DNA of 64,000 nt from Cololabis saira (taxonomy: Eukaryota > Chordata > Actinopteri > Beloniformes > Belonidae), in NCBI RefSeq assembly GCF_033807715.1, contig NC_084590.1:4149577-4213576 (forward strand), read 5' to 3'. Positions 31,332-42,195 of the stretch are shown piece by piece. Numbering within the stretch: the first letter of the stretch is position 1; every line of letters begins with the position of its first letter. A program made the position numbers and the translations under genes. Under the pieces are notes generated by a model. It did no database searches. It was given only the letters and a program-made list of their open reading frames with translations, and was not told the DNA's origin.

Positions 31332-33224
31332 TCCATCACCTTCAGGCTGTAGACGATGAGACTAGAACGAACACAGATGGGACATAGAGGGACAAGGTGG
31401 AATTAAGCATTGCAACTTCTCAGTAATTGTTAAAATCATATTTGATAATCAGAAATACAGAATAAACCATGCGACAATACACATAAAAGTGTGTTCATTA
31501 TGTATGCAATTTAATGCATGTCTCGTTTCGAGATCATGGTATTTGTCTTTCTTTTTGTCATCTTCTGGGTGCCTTTGTACAATCATGTTCCCCTTCAAGC
31601 CAATTTGTATTTGCATTGCAAACATTCATTTCCATTTCAGGTTCATGTGCATACGTGCAGTGTTAATTGGATTTGGATCACATCCAAATATTCAGTCTGT
31701 ACCCAGCAATAATAATATCCCAAAAGGATGTGTATGAATTTTGTCACAGACTTTGACAGAACATAAAATATGTGATAGCGGTATTTTATTGCACAAAAGG
31801 AACACCTAAAATAAAGCAAAATATCAGGACATCTGAAAGAGACGGAGGGGACATTCGTCAGAGCTCTAAGACAGTGTTGACAAGACATTAAGATTTATAT
31901 TCCTTCAGTTTCAATAAAGAGTGGACATTCTATATTTAATAGAAATAGTCTCTGAATTAAACTCACAAGTGTCGTTGACATTTTACACTCATTCACCTCT
32001 TTTATACTTGTATCAATAGTTTGAGAATGTGGCAATGCCAGGTACATTTTACTAGTGCTTCATCTCTGAATATTTTTAGTGTAGCCCTAAATGTAATTTG
32101 AACCACTAATGAGAATGTGAAACACCAATTAAAGTTCTGGGGGAACAAGTCATCTGCTACTTGCTACTTGAAAATGGGGTATTAACCACTGTGCTAATGG
32201 ATATTCATGAGTTTATGTATGAGACAGTAGGGTAGGCCATCCTACATCAAACATCCTAGTGCTCTAAAAACAAAAACAATTCACCTATGTCAGAATATCA
32301 GTAAAAATCTGACACCTACTGAATTGTTTCTATCAAACTATTTGTCAGAAAAAAAATAAAAATAAAATCATGTCAAGGTACAAGAAGAACTCAAATCCAG
32401 GTTTCTGGATTTATAATAAGTAATTAGGCCGACCTTCAAAGAACTGCTAATTTCATGCTGACCAACTGGCTCTGGGTGTAACCGGTGCTGAAGCTCATGA
32501 ATGTACAAAGTGTAGTGCTCAGTTGTGTTTGCATACGTAGAAGTGGCAGCTAAGAAAAGAAAGGCTGGCATTAGGGACATTCAAATAATGAAAAGTGCAA
32601 ATCATTTGATGTTTACAGTTTTTAAATCCTTAGTTAGGTTAACCAAAATACCATTTGTTGAGTCCTGCAGGCTAATCCAATGTTGTATTGGGATGATCTG
32701 AGGAACAAAAAATAGCATTTTGGACAGCTACATTTCAAGAAAAAAAAAGATAAATTCTGACCTCATAAACTTGAAAATTTTATAGACACAAGTAAATAAA
32801 TAAATAAAATAGAAACTACAGAACTCAGATGGTGCTGGGACATAACATATGTGTTTTATGTTTGAACAGCAGCCAGTGAACTGCTGAATGTTGTTTCAGG
32901 TTGGTGACTTCACAGCCTACCAGGAAGTTGGGTCAATCTTTTCAAATTTTTGCGGTTCCATTGCAAGAAAAAAAAGAGAATAAAAGAAACATGGTTCTAT
33001 AGCAGGTGTTGGGCCACAGCCCTGAACATGGGAAGACTTCATTTCAGTTCTGAGGCCTAGCTCTGAAGCCCAACTCTGAGCCCAACCTCAATTTCTTAAC
33101 GTTGACCACATGGTTTGAAACAAAGGAACTCAAAGCCCCGGAAGGCTTTGTATTTACGGCCCTTGGGTGATAAGGAATAGCCCCCTCATTGGGCATGGCC
33201 CCCGAATTGCAGGAGGGGCCGCAG
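31330..33224. other. AT-rich sequence, no gene seen
   Basis: About 1.9 kb with no recognisable coding, RNA or mobile-element signal; frames are under 85 codons. Confidence 0.45.
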
Positions 33225-33258
33225 CCGATTTATTGCAGCCCAGGCTGCAATAAATCGG
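33225..33258. repeat. Perfect 16-bp hairpin
   Basis: CCGATTTATTGCAGCC (33225-33240) and its exact complement (33243-33258) are separated by only two bases. The surroundings are not a recognised element. Confidence 0.9.
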
Positions 33259-33429
33259 TAATAAAAGAGAAGGCTCCCCCCTGTCTTCACTCTCTTTCCT
33301 CCCAAGATCTCTTCTCCCTCAGCCCTGTCCACTGTCCCATGGAGTTCACTGTGAGCTATGAAGAAGGCCACAGCTCCTATTTTAGCATGAAGAGCTACTA
33401 GCTATGTGCTGGCCTTCTCCATTACCGTG

Positions 33430-33815
33430 CCTGAAGAAGCATCTGGTTGCCTTGAAATGTCAACCACAGTCTGCAGCCCTGCAACAAGTGACTCAAGAAC
33501 GTACGGAGCCCCAGATGAGCTGAACGAGGGACCCTTGCATGCTTCGACGTGAACGCCTTTGGACCTACCTGGAGCTGAAGGAGGCCCAGCTGTGCCCATG
33601 CTGCATCCTCATCCACACTGAGATGAAGAGAGCAGGAGAGAGAAAGAGACGCTCTTCACCAGGACCTGCGGAGCCTAACCATACAGCTGTTCACCAAGGA
33701 ACGCTGGCCGGCCTTGACCAAATCTTTTTCTTCACTTACAAAGATCCATGTAAGAGGCTGTTTTTGTGTCTGGTCAGAGAAACATAGTTAACACATTTAA
33801 CTATATTAGTTTTAC
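33430..33815 (+). repeat. Dispersed repeat shared with 41054-41310
   Basis: From 33567 (GACCTACCTGGAGCTGAAGG) to 33815 the sequence matches 41054-41310, including CCAGCTGTTCACCAAGGAACGCTG-type text and GTTAACACATTTAACTAT. The part before 33567, with GCCTGAAGAAGC and CTTGAAATGTCAACC, has no counterpart at 41 kb but recalls Penelope-like terminal repeats. I recognise no protein motif, and the family is unknown. Confidence 0.65.
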
Positions 33816-35085
33816 GTTGTAAGCTGGACCGCGGATCCTGTCACAAATGTGTTTATTAGCTTAAGTGTGTTAGTTTATTTTATCGTTTGTCGTATGCTGG
33901 ATCTTGTTGACCTGTTCTTCCACAACAAAAAACAAAGCCCTTCCTCATTTCCCAGTTGAATGACCATAGCGCACGTGTGAAGTTAGTTTCACATTAGTGC
34001 GTCTCTGTGTGGGAAACATCAGAAGAGCTTGGTTTTCTGGTGGCTATAAGTTACTCTTGTGTCTTGGGTTTTACTTTCTTCTGTATTTCTCTCATCCTCT
34101 CCTACTAACCCCCCCACACACGCACACTCTTATCTTGGCCATAAAGCCTCCGAGTTCTTTCAGTTACCACTGGGTGGAGGAAACCTCCCCCCACAGTTTT
34201 GAAAAGCACATCCGCTATCTCTCTTTGAGGTCTTACGTGATGTGACGTTGTCCGCCATTTTCCTTTTGGTCTATGTGACGTGACGTTGTCCTGACACATT
34301 CACACATAGATGGTCTGAAGTTTGTGTTTAATGTTTAGTTTAGTTTTTGTTTATGTGTAGTTTAGGCATAGGAATTTATCCCAAGTGTTGTTTCATTATC
34401 TTTTAACACTTGTGTAAATACATTCTGATTAATTTGAATGAGAAAAGTTGTTTGTGTTTATTTTATACATATTTGTCACAGCTGCTGGTTGCAAAGGTCT
34501 GTGCTCGGACTCCTAACTTCACGGTTATTTTGTAACGCCGCCCCTGGCAACAGAACAGAATTGCACGTATGGAATAACAGCTATCTTGAGACTGATTTAG
34601 CTGTTTAGTTATTATTTTCCTGATAAAGTCAGGTGGTGCCCGTTTTGTTTGATTAATTATTAATAACTATCGTGAGACAATTATTAATACCCCTTTAATT
34701 ACTGAACCAGCAACCCCCTTTGTGGCACAACACAGGCTAATACTTAATGTGACGACAAATCTTAGATTGTTTTTGGGACATACTACAGAAATAGGCTGCA
34801 ATGTGACCACTACAGAGGGGAGTGAGAAAGCCATAGTGGTATCTGGTATAGAGAACATCATAAACATATCAAACATTACTATATAATATTATAGTTCTTT
34901 TTTGTAAGGTTTAGCATCTCTATATAAAAGCCAACAGATTTTTTTAGTAGCCTATAATCACATTAGTCAATATTGTTATCAAAATAGGAATAGAATTAAC
35001 ATTTAATTTAATTTTGGGGTAGCATCCCCTCAGACCCCCCGCGCAATGCTGTGTTACACACTGGTCTGTGGCGGTAAACGGTTGA
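33816..35085. other. AT-rich sequence, no gene seen
   Basis: TGACGTGACGTTGTCC and TGATGTGACGTTGTCC near 34237 and 34275 form a short direct repeat. Otherwise nothing is recognised. Confidence 0.4.
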
Positions 35086-35089
35086 AACT

Positions 35090-35230
35090 ATGCCCCATAG
35101 CTGTTGTGCACCGGGATGCCAGAATATTAGAAAAGGGGGAACAGATAGAGCTTTTTATCAGATTCATAAAAATCCAAAGAGGCGAGATTAACGGATTTAT
35201 GCCATAAAACGCATGACTACGACAGCTGAC
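35090..35230 (+). pseudogene. THAP zinc-finger remnant
   Basis: A frame from the ATG at 35090 reads MPHSCCAPGCQNIRKGG, then FYQIHKNPKRRD, a stop at 35189, and on in the same frame RIYAIKRM. C-x4-C near the start, an F-[YH]-x-[IFL]-P-like block and the RR...AIKR block are the first half of a THAP DNA-binding finger. The C-x2-H half is not visible. The stop falls where THAP domains have a conserved tryptophan region. It could derive from a P-element-like or Kolobok transposase or from a THAP host gene. Confidence 0.55.
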
Positions 35231-36470
35231 ACATGAGCAGCCCTCTCCGAACCCAGCTGTGCGGTTGCAGTGGGAACACCATCCTTAAGTCTTTGTGAAT
35301 GACTCAGATAAAAAATAAATAAATGAGAAAAAACTCCTGCATGATAACTATTTATCATAGATGTATGAAATTAATGCATGCGGTGGAACCTTAAAACTTA
35401 CATTCGCACAGTAAACAGTCTAATTTAGTCTGTGAAAATCCACGGTAACATTTGATTGTAATGAACATGTCGATTACATTATCCTACACTGACTGTGTTG
35501 ATGTTGTGCCTTTATTTAGCGCCTTCTTTAATTAAATGAATAAAGTGCCACTCACCCGTCCAGTAATGGTAAAATAATCCAAAATTGAACGCTGTTCACA
35601 AATCCAGGGCATAACATCCAGAGAGAATCCCCAGAGTAGGACGAAGGAAAGTTGTTCAAGTATTTGTACATGTCGGGATACTGAAGGTCTGGAAGCTCCG
35701 TTGCAGTTTCAAAGGTTTTTAAAAGTACTCCCGGAGTTATGTAAGGGTTAGTAAAATTGAGTCTTTCAGGTTTAGCAATATCATTTTCTTTATCTTTTGG
35801 GTTTAAATGTGCAGAAACTCGGACGCTCTAAAGTTCACGATCACACCGTGACTTTCCACCTGCACGGCAGTTCTCTTTCCTGCCAAAATAGCCATACTTC
35901 CTTTAAACAGGGATTTACAAAGGATTTCATCTCCTTATGCAGTGGTACCCTCACTTTTTCTTTCTGCCAACCACACACATATTTTGTTTTCAGTCTCCAT
36001 TGCAATTTATTTCACACCATTTCACACCTCACCAACCTTTTTGGAATAATTGAACAAGTAAAAGTGGACTGCAATAAATGACAGGTTGCAATATAAAAAA
36101 CTACAACTGCTTTTACAGTGTAATTAATTCAAGTGTAACTGTTTTTATTTATTGTGTAACACTATTATTTGTTGTAAGTGTAATTATGTTCAGTGTAACA
36201 GTTTTTTTTACCCTCCTTTTTTACTCTGTAACAATATTCAACATTGCTCAATGCATTTTCAGAAAATACCAGAATATGTTTTTAAAAACATTAACAACTC
36301 CCCGTCAAACAAGCCCCGTTTTTCTTTATCATTGTGTCATTCATCAATCTGTCCTTTGTGTCAAATGAGCTTGCTAAGGTGATGAATACAACGATGAAAA
36401 TGATCCATTTCTTCAGGGCCTGATCTTCCTAGCAGCATCGCATGCTCAGGGAATTCCTCCAGTGCCGATA
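35231..36470. other. No gene seen; one segment shared with 44.8 kb
   Basis: AT-rich. TTAACAACTCCCCGTCAAAC (about 36289-36308) and AAGCCCCGTT just after it match 44790-44825 (CAACTTCCCATCAAACAAGC), so an unnamed repeat is present in both places. Confidence 0.35.
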
Positions 36471-36700
36471 ATCTTTTGCTCTACAACAATGTGAGATGGC
36501 TCTTCAAAGGCAGGGTGTTAGAACATTTTTGGTCCACGAGGAAGGAACGGATGGACAATGAGGCCTTTTCAGTGGACATCACTTCACATCTGAATGAACT
36601 GAATTTGAAGCTAAAAGCCAAAAACAATTCAAATTGTGAACTGATGACGGCTGTCTGCTCCTTTCAAAGGAAAGCTGTTGAAGGAAGACCTGCAGTGAGA
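36471..36700 (+). pseudogene. hAT transposase fragment, ZBED5/GTF2IRD2-type
   Basis: The frame reads LLLYNNVRWLFKGRVLEHFW, then AFSVDITSHLNELNLKLKAK and ELMTAVCSFQRKA. NVRWLSRGxVLxRF and VDITSHLNELNLxLQGK are hallmark blocks of the hAT transposases related to ZBED5, FAM200 and GTF2IRD2. About 20-30 residues normally lying between the two blocks are missing, and the frame ends shortly after. No terminal repeats were found nearby. The 5' remnant at 5225-5451 could be the same family. Confidence 0.75.
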
Positions 36701-36795
36701 CTATGCACACTTCACAGCAGTTCAGGGACCAGCAAAACGTGTCTGCTTTGACTTTATTGATAAGCCAACGGTAATATTCAGCAACCTTTTTGAAC

Positions 36796-36798
<3 letters not shown>

Positions 36799-36826
<28 letters not shown>

Positions 36827-36831
36827 ACATA
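36799..36831. repeat. Poly-C then (CA)n
   Basis: About 14 C followed by a short CA array. Confidence 0.85.
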
Positions 36832-37003
36832 TATAATTTTTTAAGTGGCGCCTACAACACTGTTAACTTTATGTGTACAAGACTGTTTATTGTCAGAGAT
36901 GTACAAATCCTTGTCCATTCTCATACCAGGCGCAAATACATTCAGTTTGCCTCATAAATTGGTCATCATTTGAAATATCTGGTCAAATAAGCCTTGGATG
37001 TTA

Positions 37004-38285
37004 CAGTTTTTTCTGAATGCTTAAGCAAATTTTTTGTAACATTGGTTATTTTTGCTAAACTCTACACACAAATGAGAAAACCTTTCACCAAATTATCAAA
37101 ACGTTATAGTTCTCTTGCAAAAGCAAACACAGCTTGATTAACTCTTCACATCTTAGTAAAAATGGTGTTTTCATATCAGACAGTAAACACATGCCATCAT
37201 TTACTAAGCACATAATGTGCCAACTACACACTGATGGTATGAATACAAAACACATCTGGCTTTTGCTTTCTCTGTGCACAATGTGGCTAGGTCAGTTTGA
37301 GGTCATACTTTTGTCATAGTTCTGTAAACACACAGGGATCCAAACTTCAAGTATTGGTGTTTATTCACACTCGTCAAAACAAAGACACAGCACAGAACAC
37401 AAAATAATAAATTCACAAAAAAAAGACAATCAGCCTACATCATGCCGTCTCTCTGGGTCCGGCCACTAAATCTCATCCACATCGCATGCGATGTCCTCCA
37501 GTCCAAGGCACCGGGGAAAATACCTCCTTGCATGCCGTATCCAGGCCTGACATGATGCCTGCTCAATATCTCCACATGCCTCCTCCATTGCCTGTAAAAG
37601 GGCTGCGTGTTGATGGGGATGGCGGTCGTGGACTTTCCAGCGCCAGGCAGAAAAGAACTCTTCAATCGGATTTAAGATATGGAGAGTATGCGGGGAGGTT
37701 GAGTGCCATGAAGAGTGGGTGATCGGTAAACCAGTTGTGGACCAAAGCAGCCCTATGGAAACTAACATTGTCCCATATGATGACATATCGGGTCTGCTCT
37801 GGCCCTTCTTCTTCCCCCTCCTCGTCCTCCTCTTGCTCCTCCTTGTCCTCTTCCTCTAACTTCTTCTAAACCTCTTGCTTCTTCACCTCTGCATCCTTTT
37901 CCTCCAACTGTCTGTGTGTACTCCACACAGACAGCTTACCTGTGGCTTATTCATAGTGCTTAGGCTGATTGCAAAGTGAACTAATTCTATAAAATTGTTT
38001 TCACATGTGAAAGTGTGCCGGACTGTTGGCAAAATAGTGTAAATAATAGCCATACATGTGTATAATTTTGCTAGGAGTGTTTTGGAAATTTGGCAATTGA
38101 GTGTAAGCAGTGAATTGTGCCTACAGTTTTGCAAAGTGTGTGTTACAAAATTACAAACTGAGTGCAAAGCAGTATTTGTGCTTTTAGTTTGGCTAACTCA
38201 GTGAGTGGTTTTGCTATATGTATTAATAGTTTTAGAAATTGTGCTACAAGAACATGATTAGCGCCTAAGCATTCAGAAAAAACTG
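37004..38285 (-). mobile_element. TA-flanked DDE transposon, 1.28 kb
   Basis: The terminal inverted repeats are CAGTTTTTTCTGAATGCTTA (37004-37023) and its exact complement ending at 38285, with TA on both sides (37002-37003 and 38286-38287). This is the target pattern of the IS630-Tc1-mariner group. A minus-strand transposase remnant occupies about 37445-37860. Both ends are intact, but the coding part is not. Confidence 0.9.
37445..37860 (-). pseudogene. DDE transposase C-terminal half, frameshifted
   Basis: On the minus strand the frame gives YVIIWDNVSFHRAALVHNWF and NLPAYSPYL. One extra A then shifts the frame before NPIEEFFSAWRWKVHDR, and it continues to PRCLGLEDIACDVDEI and a stop. WDNxSFH carries the second catalytic aspartate and NPIEE the final glutamate of a DDE enzyme that cuts and joins transposon ends. 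The first aspartate region is absent; instead an acidic stretch (EEDEEGEEEG) precedes, apparently a purine-rich expansion over a deletion. A single repaired base would not be enough for activity because the N-terminal half is gone. Confidence 0.8.
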
Positions 38286-38349
38286 TATTAACTTTGAGTA
38301 ACTAATCAGCTTGTAATAATCTCTGTCATCATATTTATGTGTGATATAT

Positions 38350-38532
38350 ATATTTTTTTTTTAAAGATTTTTTTGTAGCTGTAGTGCAGAGAGGAAGGGG
38401 GTATATAGAGAGAATGGGGATGACATGCAGCAAAGGTGCGCAGGCCAGGATTGGAACCTGCGACCGCTGCAGGAGGACTGTAGCCTCAGTATATGAGCCG
38501 CTTGCTTAACCGCTTGCGCCTCAGAGCGGCCT
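38350..38532 (-). mobile_element. tRNA-derived SINE, minus strand
   Basis: On the minus strand: GGCGCAAGCGGTTAAGC (A-box region), GCAGGTTCCAATCCTGG (B-box), a CTTTGCTGCATGTCATCC body, and an A-rich tail facing 38350. The head resembles a tRNA with a long variable arm. It matches a SINE type common in fish. Confidence 0.7.
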
Positions 38533-38769
38533 ATGATATGCGTGATATTTGCCTATTATCTTGCCAACATTTGTGTTTGGTAGATTATTTCTTTGCTGTA
38601 ACAATGCTCTTTGGCAATAAATATTATACTGCTGGAACACATGCATTTGTGGGATGAGCAGCAGAGCTGAGTATGTGGGTTGCACCCATGAAAGATTTGC
38701 CAAATCTTCTCTGCCTATGTCACACAGCCTACTTTGCTGTTGCTATTGACTCTTGAGCTGTAGTTGGCA

Positions 38770-39270
38770 ACATGTGCGCTGGAATATGAACATGTATCGG
38801 GACGTTATGTTCAGCGATGAGTCCAGATTCTGCCTATAGCAGTTGGATCGTAGGGTCAAAGTGTGGAGAGGACACGGAGAACGCTATGCTGATTGCTCCA
38901 CCGATAGAGTAACATCATTTGGTGAAAGCACTGTGATGGTGTGGGGCCATATCTTCCTCACTGGAAAAACGAGGCTTGTCATCATTGGAGGCATACTCAA
39001 TGCAGAGAGATATCAAGGTGAGATTCTGCAAAACATTGGCAATCCCAAACCTCCACAGTCTGGGACCAAACCCCATCCTCCAAGATGACCGCGCTCGCCC
39101 CCACAGAGGGGGGTTTATCAGAGAGACCACCTCCAGACTTTGGGAGTGGAGATGATGGAATGGCTTGCCAACAGTCCTGACTTCAACCCTGTTAAGCATT
39201 TCGGGTATCAGCTTGGGCGTCATGTACGCGGCAGGGGGTCATGTATGTGCCAGAGCCCATCCAACACATA
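38770..39270 (+). pseudogene. Tc1-like transposase fragment
   Basis: The text reads VMFSDESRFCL, a stop, QLDRRVKVWRGHGERYADCS, STVMVWGHIFLTGKTRLVII, NAERYQGEILQ, a frameshift, then SPDFNPVKHFGYQLGRHVRG. DESRF holds the first catalytic aspartate; the second (usually in DNARPH) lies in the broken middle; SPDxNPxEHLW has become SPDFNPVKHFG, losing the last acidic residue. The right side adjoins the hAT element at 39279. Confidence 0.8.
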
Positions 39271-39278
39271 CCATCCAG

Positions 39279-40303
39279 TAGGGGTGTAACGATACACTAA
39301 TCTCACCATACGGTACGATACACGATATTGAGGTCACAATAACGATATGATATTATAGCAGTATTTTTTTTAACAACCTTGCATGAGGAACATATGACTG
39401 GAAAAAATTGTTTTTTATTTGAAAGACACAAAATACAAAACAATACTGTGTGTTTGCCCTATTGTTACAGTTTGTAATGCTTTATAACTGTTTAAGTTTT
39501 AAAGAGAAAGCCAGGCCAACCATTTTCCACAAACTGAACTAAAAGTAAATGTCAGGTTTGCATTATGATCTTCTGTTTCATACAAGTACAAATATTTTGC
39601 CACAAACTGAATAGTTTCTCTCATGTATGATTTGACTTTTTTCTTTCTAAATTAACAACTGAAATTAAATAAATAAATAAAAGTAAATACATATATACAA
39701 TTTTACATCATAAAAAAGATTGATTCATGCTCACCTTATAAGTGTAAGAGGAGATTTATTTTTGTTAAGAAGGTTATTTTGGTAATTCAGGGTTGATTAT
39801 TTTATAAATCTATTCTTTATATTCTGATGTAAATCAGGGACTATAATGACACTAGTCAGTTTATCTGTAGTGATTAGTCTGTTTTAGATTGGGCGGAGTG
39901 ATACGCCACAGTACGGCACTAGGTGCTGTGTTGATGTTCTAAAATCCTACGCTGTTGAGCGGACATTGAAGTACACTGGAACTCAGCAGAAGTTGTCCCC
40001 GTGTTTATCCTACTCACCACCCCAAAAAGGTTTAATTTAATAAGGTAAGACTTAACTCTACACCAGCCTTACATAAGTAAAAGTTCAGAGCTCAAAACGG
40101 GACTAGTTTCTTCTGAGCGGAGTAAAATTTTGGTCCACGGGTCGAGGTGTGGTCGCGGCCGCGGTCGGATGCGCGTTACTAATCAACACAATAGATTAAT
40201 ATTAATAACCCAATATCGCGATACAGTTTGTCACCTCCACGACACGTATTGTGACGTTTTTGTATCGCGAAATTTCGTGGCACGATATATTGTTACACCC
40301 CTA
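39279..40303. mobile_element. hAT-type non-autonomous element, 1025 bp
   Basis: The ends TAGGGGTGTAACGATAC and ATATTGTTACACCCCTA are flanked by a perfect 8-bp duplication, CCATCCAG (39271-39278 and 40304-40311). The interior is AT-rich with no transposase frame. The element abuts another hAT at 40313. Confidence 0.92.
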
Positions 40304-40312
40304 CCATCCAGT

Positions 40313-40949
40313 CAGAGCCGTCTGGGAGATTTGCGAGGCCCTGTGCGAAATGGCCAGTGGGGGCCCTCGCGCGTGAGCGTAGCGAGCGAGCGCAAGATTT
40401 TGGGGTTTTTCGGGACAGATCGGGTGTCTATATGCTCAAATTTAACTCTCCAATTAGAAAAATACTGGATACCTTCCCCTGCCTCATCATCATTTGGCTT
40501 GCCTCGATGCGGGGCCCCACGGCTGCTTGAGACCCGGGCGGATCGGTGATTTTTGTAACAAATTTATCAAACGAGCCTTTCAGAGAGGCATTAAACTCTT
40601 CCATTTTCTTTAGTTTTTTCTTTTTTCATTCCCTGATGGAAATGTCCTGAATCTGTCTCGTTCTCTCGACATTGTGTGACAGTTTGTTCCAACTCCACCC
40701 GTCTGGATCAGAGCAGCTTGTGTCTGCGCTTGGTCTGATCAGTTGTATTGAACAACAGACACGCGCAGCTGCGCAGCGACATCAATCATCAAGCACATCA
40801 TTGCACATATATTTATTGATATGCACAGACTAGTACACATTTAGGTCTGTAATGGAACGTGACTGTTGATATTTATAAGGGAAAAAAAAAAAAAACGGCC
40901 CATAGCGCTAGGCCCCTTGCTGTCGCACGGTTCGCACACCCCTGTCCTG
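40313..40949. mobile_element. hAT-type element, 637 bp, adjoining the previous one
   Basis: It starts CAGAGCCGTCTGGGAG with TGCGAGGCCCTGTGCGAAAT and ends GTTCGCACACCCCTGTCCTG. The 8-mers CATCCAGT (40305-40312) and CACCCAGT (40950-40957) match at 7 of 8. GGGGCCC-type blocks near both ends are typical of this fish hAT group. No transposase is seen. Confidence 0.7.
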
Positions 40950-40998
40950 CACCCAGTGGTATGTGCTGGAGGACTTGTGACAGATACTGGTTAAAGAT

Positions 40999-41053
40999 TA
41001 TGGGTCTCTGGAAAGTGCCTACAGACGACTTCTGTTGTAATAGATTCGATATA
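40999..41053 (+). mobile_element. LINE tail scrap
   Basis: ATGGGTCTCTGGAAAGTGCC and a CTTCTGTTGTAATAGATTCG block match the LINE tails at 11740-11800 and 9780. Confidence 0.5.
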
Positions 41054-41310
41054 GACCTGGAGCTGAAGGAGGCCCAAGTGCAGTGGCCATGTTGCATCCC
41101 CTCATCCACAGGGACACGAGGAGAGCAGGAGAGACAGAGCCGCTCTTCACCAGGGTCACCTGCGGAGCGTAACCATCCAGCTGTTCACCAAGGAACGCTG
41201 ACCGGCCAGACCAAACCACCTATTTCTTCAATCACAAAGATCCACGTAAGAGGATGTTTTTGTGTCTGGGCAGAGAAACATCGTTAACACATTTAACTAT
41301 TTTAGTTTTT
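41054..41310 (+). repeat. Dispersed repeat shared with 33567-33815
   Basis: Same order of blocks as the 33.6-kb copy (GACCTGGAGCTGAAGGAGG through GTTAACACATTTAACTA), with scattered differences. Unknown family. Confidence 0.7.
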
Positions 41311-41340
41311 CATTGATTTTATATAAATAAACACTTCCTG

Positions 41341-41665
41341 CTATGAACACTATCCACAGGAAGCGTTGTCTCAGGAGAGCAACCAACATCATCAAGGACT
41401 CCTACCACCCAGCACACAGGCTGTTTGCCCTCCTGCCCTCTGGGAGGCGCTACAGGAGTCTCCATACACGAACCACCAGGTTCAGGAACAGCTTCTTCCC
41501 CACAGCTGTCTCTCTGCTGAACTCTGCCCCCCCCAGGCCCCCACCCCCTTTCACTCACACACACACCAATCTCCATCCCTCCACCCCCCATTTTGTTGCC
41601 CTGTACTTTTGACATGTGCAATGACAATAAAGTTGAATCTAATCTTATCTAATCTAATAAAATTG
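41341..41665 (+). pseudogene. Rex1-like LINE C-terminus and 3' tail
   Basis: The frame from 41343 reads RRATNIIKDSYHPAHRLFAL, then LPSGRRYRSLHTRTTRFRNS, FFPTAVSLLN. This block ends the polymerase of Rex1-like fish LINEs. The proline/threonine-rich end and the AATAAAGTTGAATCTAATC tail follow. It is the part missing from the Rex1-like copy at 26.2-27.7 kb, but lies 14 kb away and need not be the same element. Confidence 0.75.
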
Positions 41666-42107
41666 AATTGAATTGAAAGAATGCGATGTACGCTGCTCCT
41701 CCTACAAATGCATGTTGCTTACAAATGTGGCACCAGTTAAAAGCTAAAAAAAAAACAAGTTTTTGAAGGGTATACGATTTATTGCCAAGAAGCATTGTTA
41801 CAACAAAGAAGTAATCTACCAAACACAAATGTCCTTACTTTTTGTCCTAAGTTTATTTCATTCCCTGCGGTCAACATTCAGATGCTTTCCAATGCAGTCT
41901 TGGTTGCTCAAAACTAAATAGTTATTTATGCATACCTTTCATTTTGATATCTCTGTTATTTTAGCGTTTATCTTAGATGTTGTGAGCAGCATGTTCTTTA
42001 TTGGGCTCAATTCGTTACAATTATTCGTTGTTTGCGACAGTATGGGATGATCACAAAACTGTAGGGTCCCCTACGCACACCTGGAGTCACACACACACAC
42101 AGACACA
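41666..42107. other. No gene seen
   Basis: AT-rich sequence up to the CA array; nothing recognised. Confidence 0.4.
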
Positions 42108-42117
42108 CACACAGACA

Positions 42118-42193
<76 letters not shown>
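42108..42193. repeat. (CA)n microsatellite
   Basis: CA array with CAGA interruptions at its left end. Confidence 0.95.

Positions 42194-42195
<2 letters not shown>

Noticed and set aside
38430..38532. tRNA gene on the minus strand
   Set aside because: A- and B-box-like motifs are present, but it runs into a SINE body and A-rich tail, and the cloverleaf cannot be closed.
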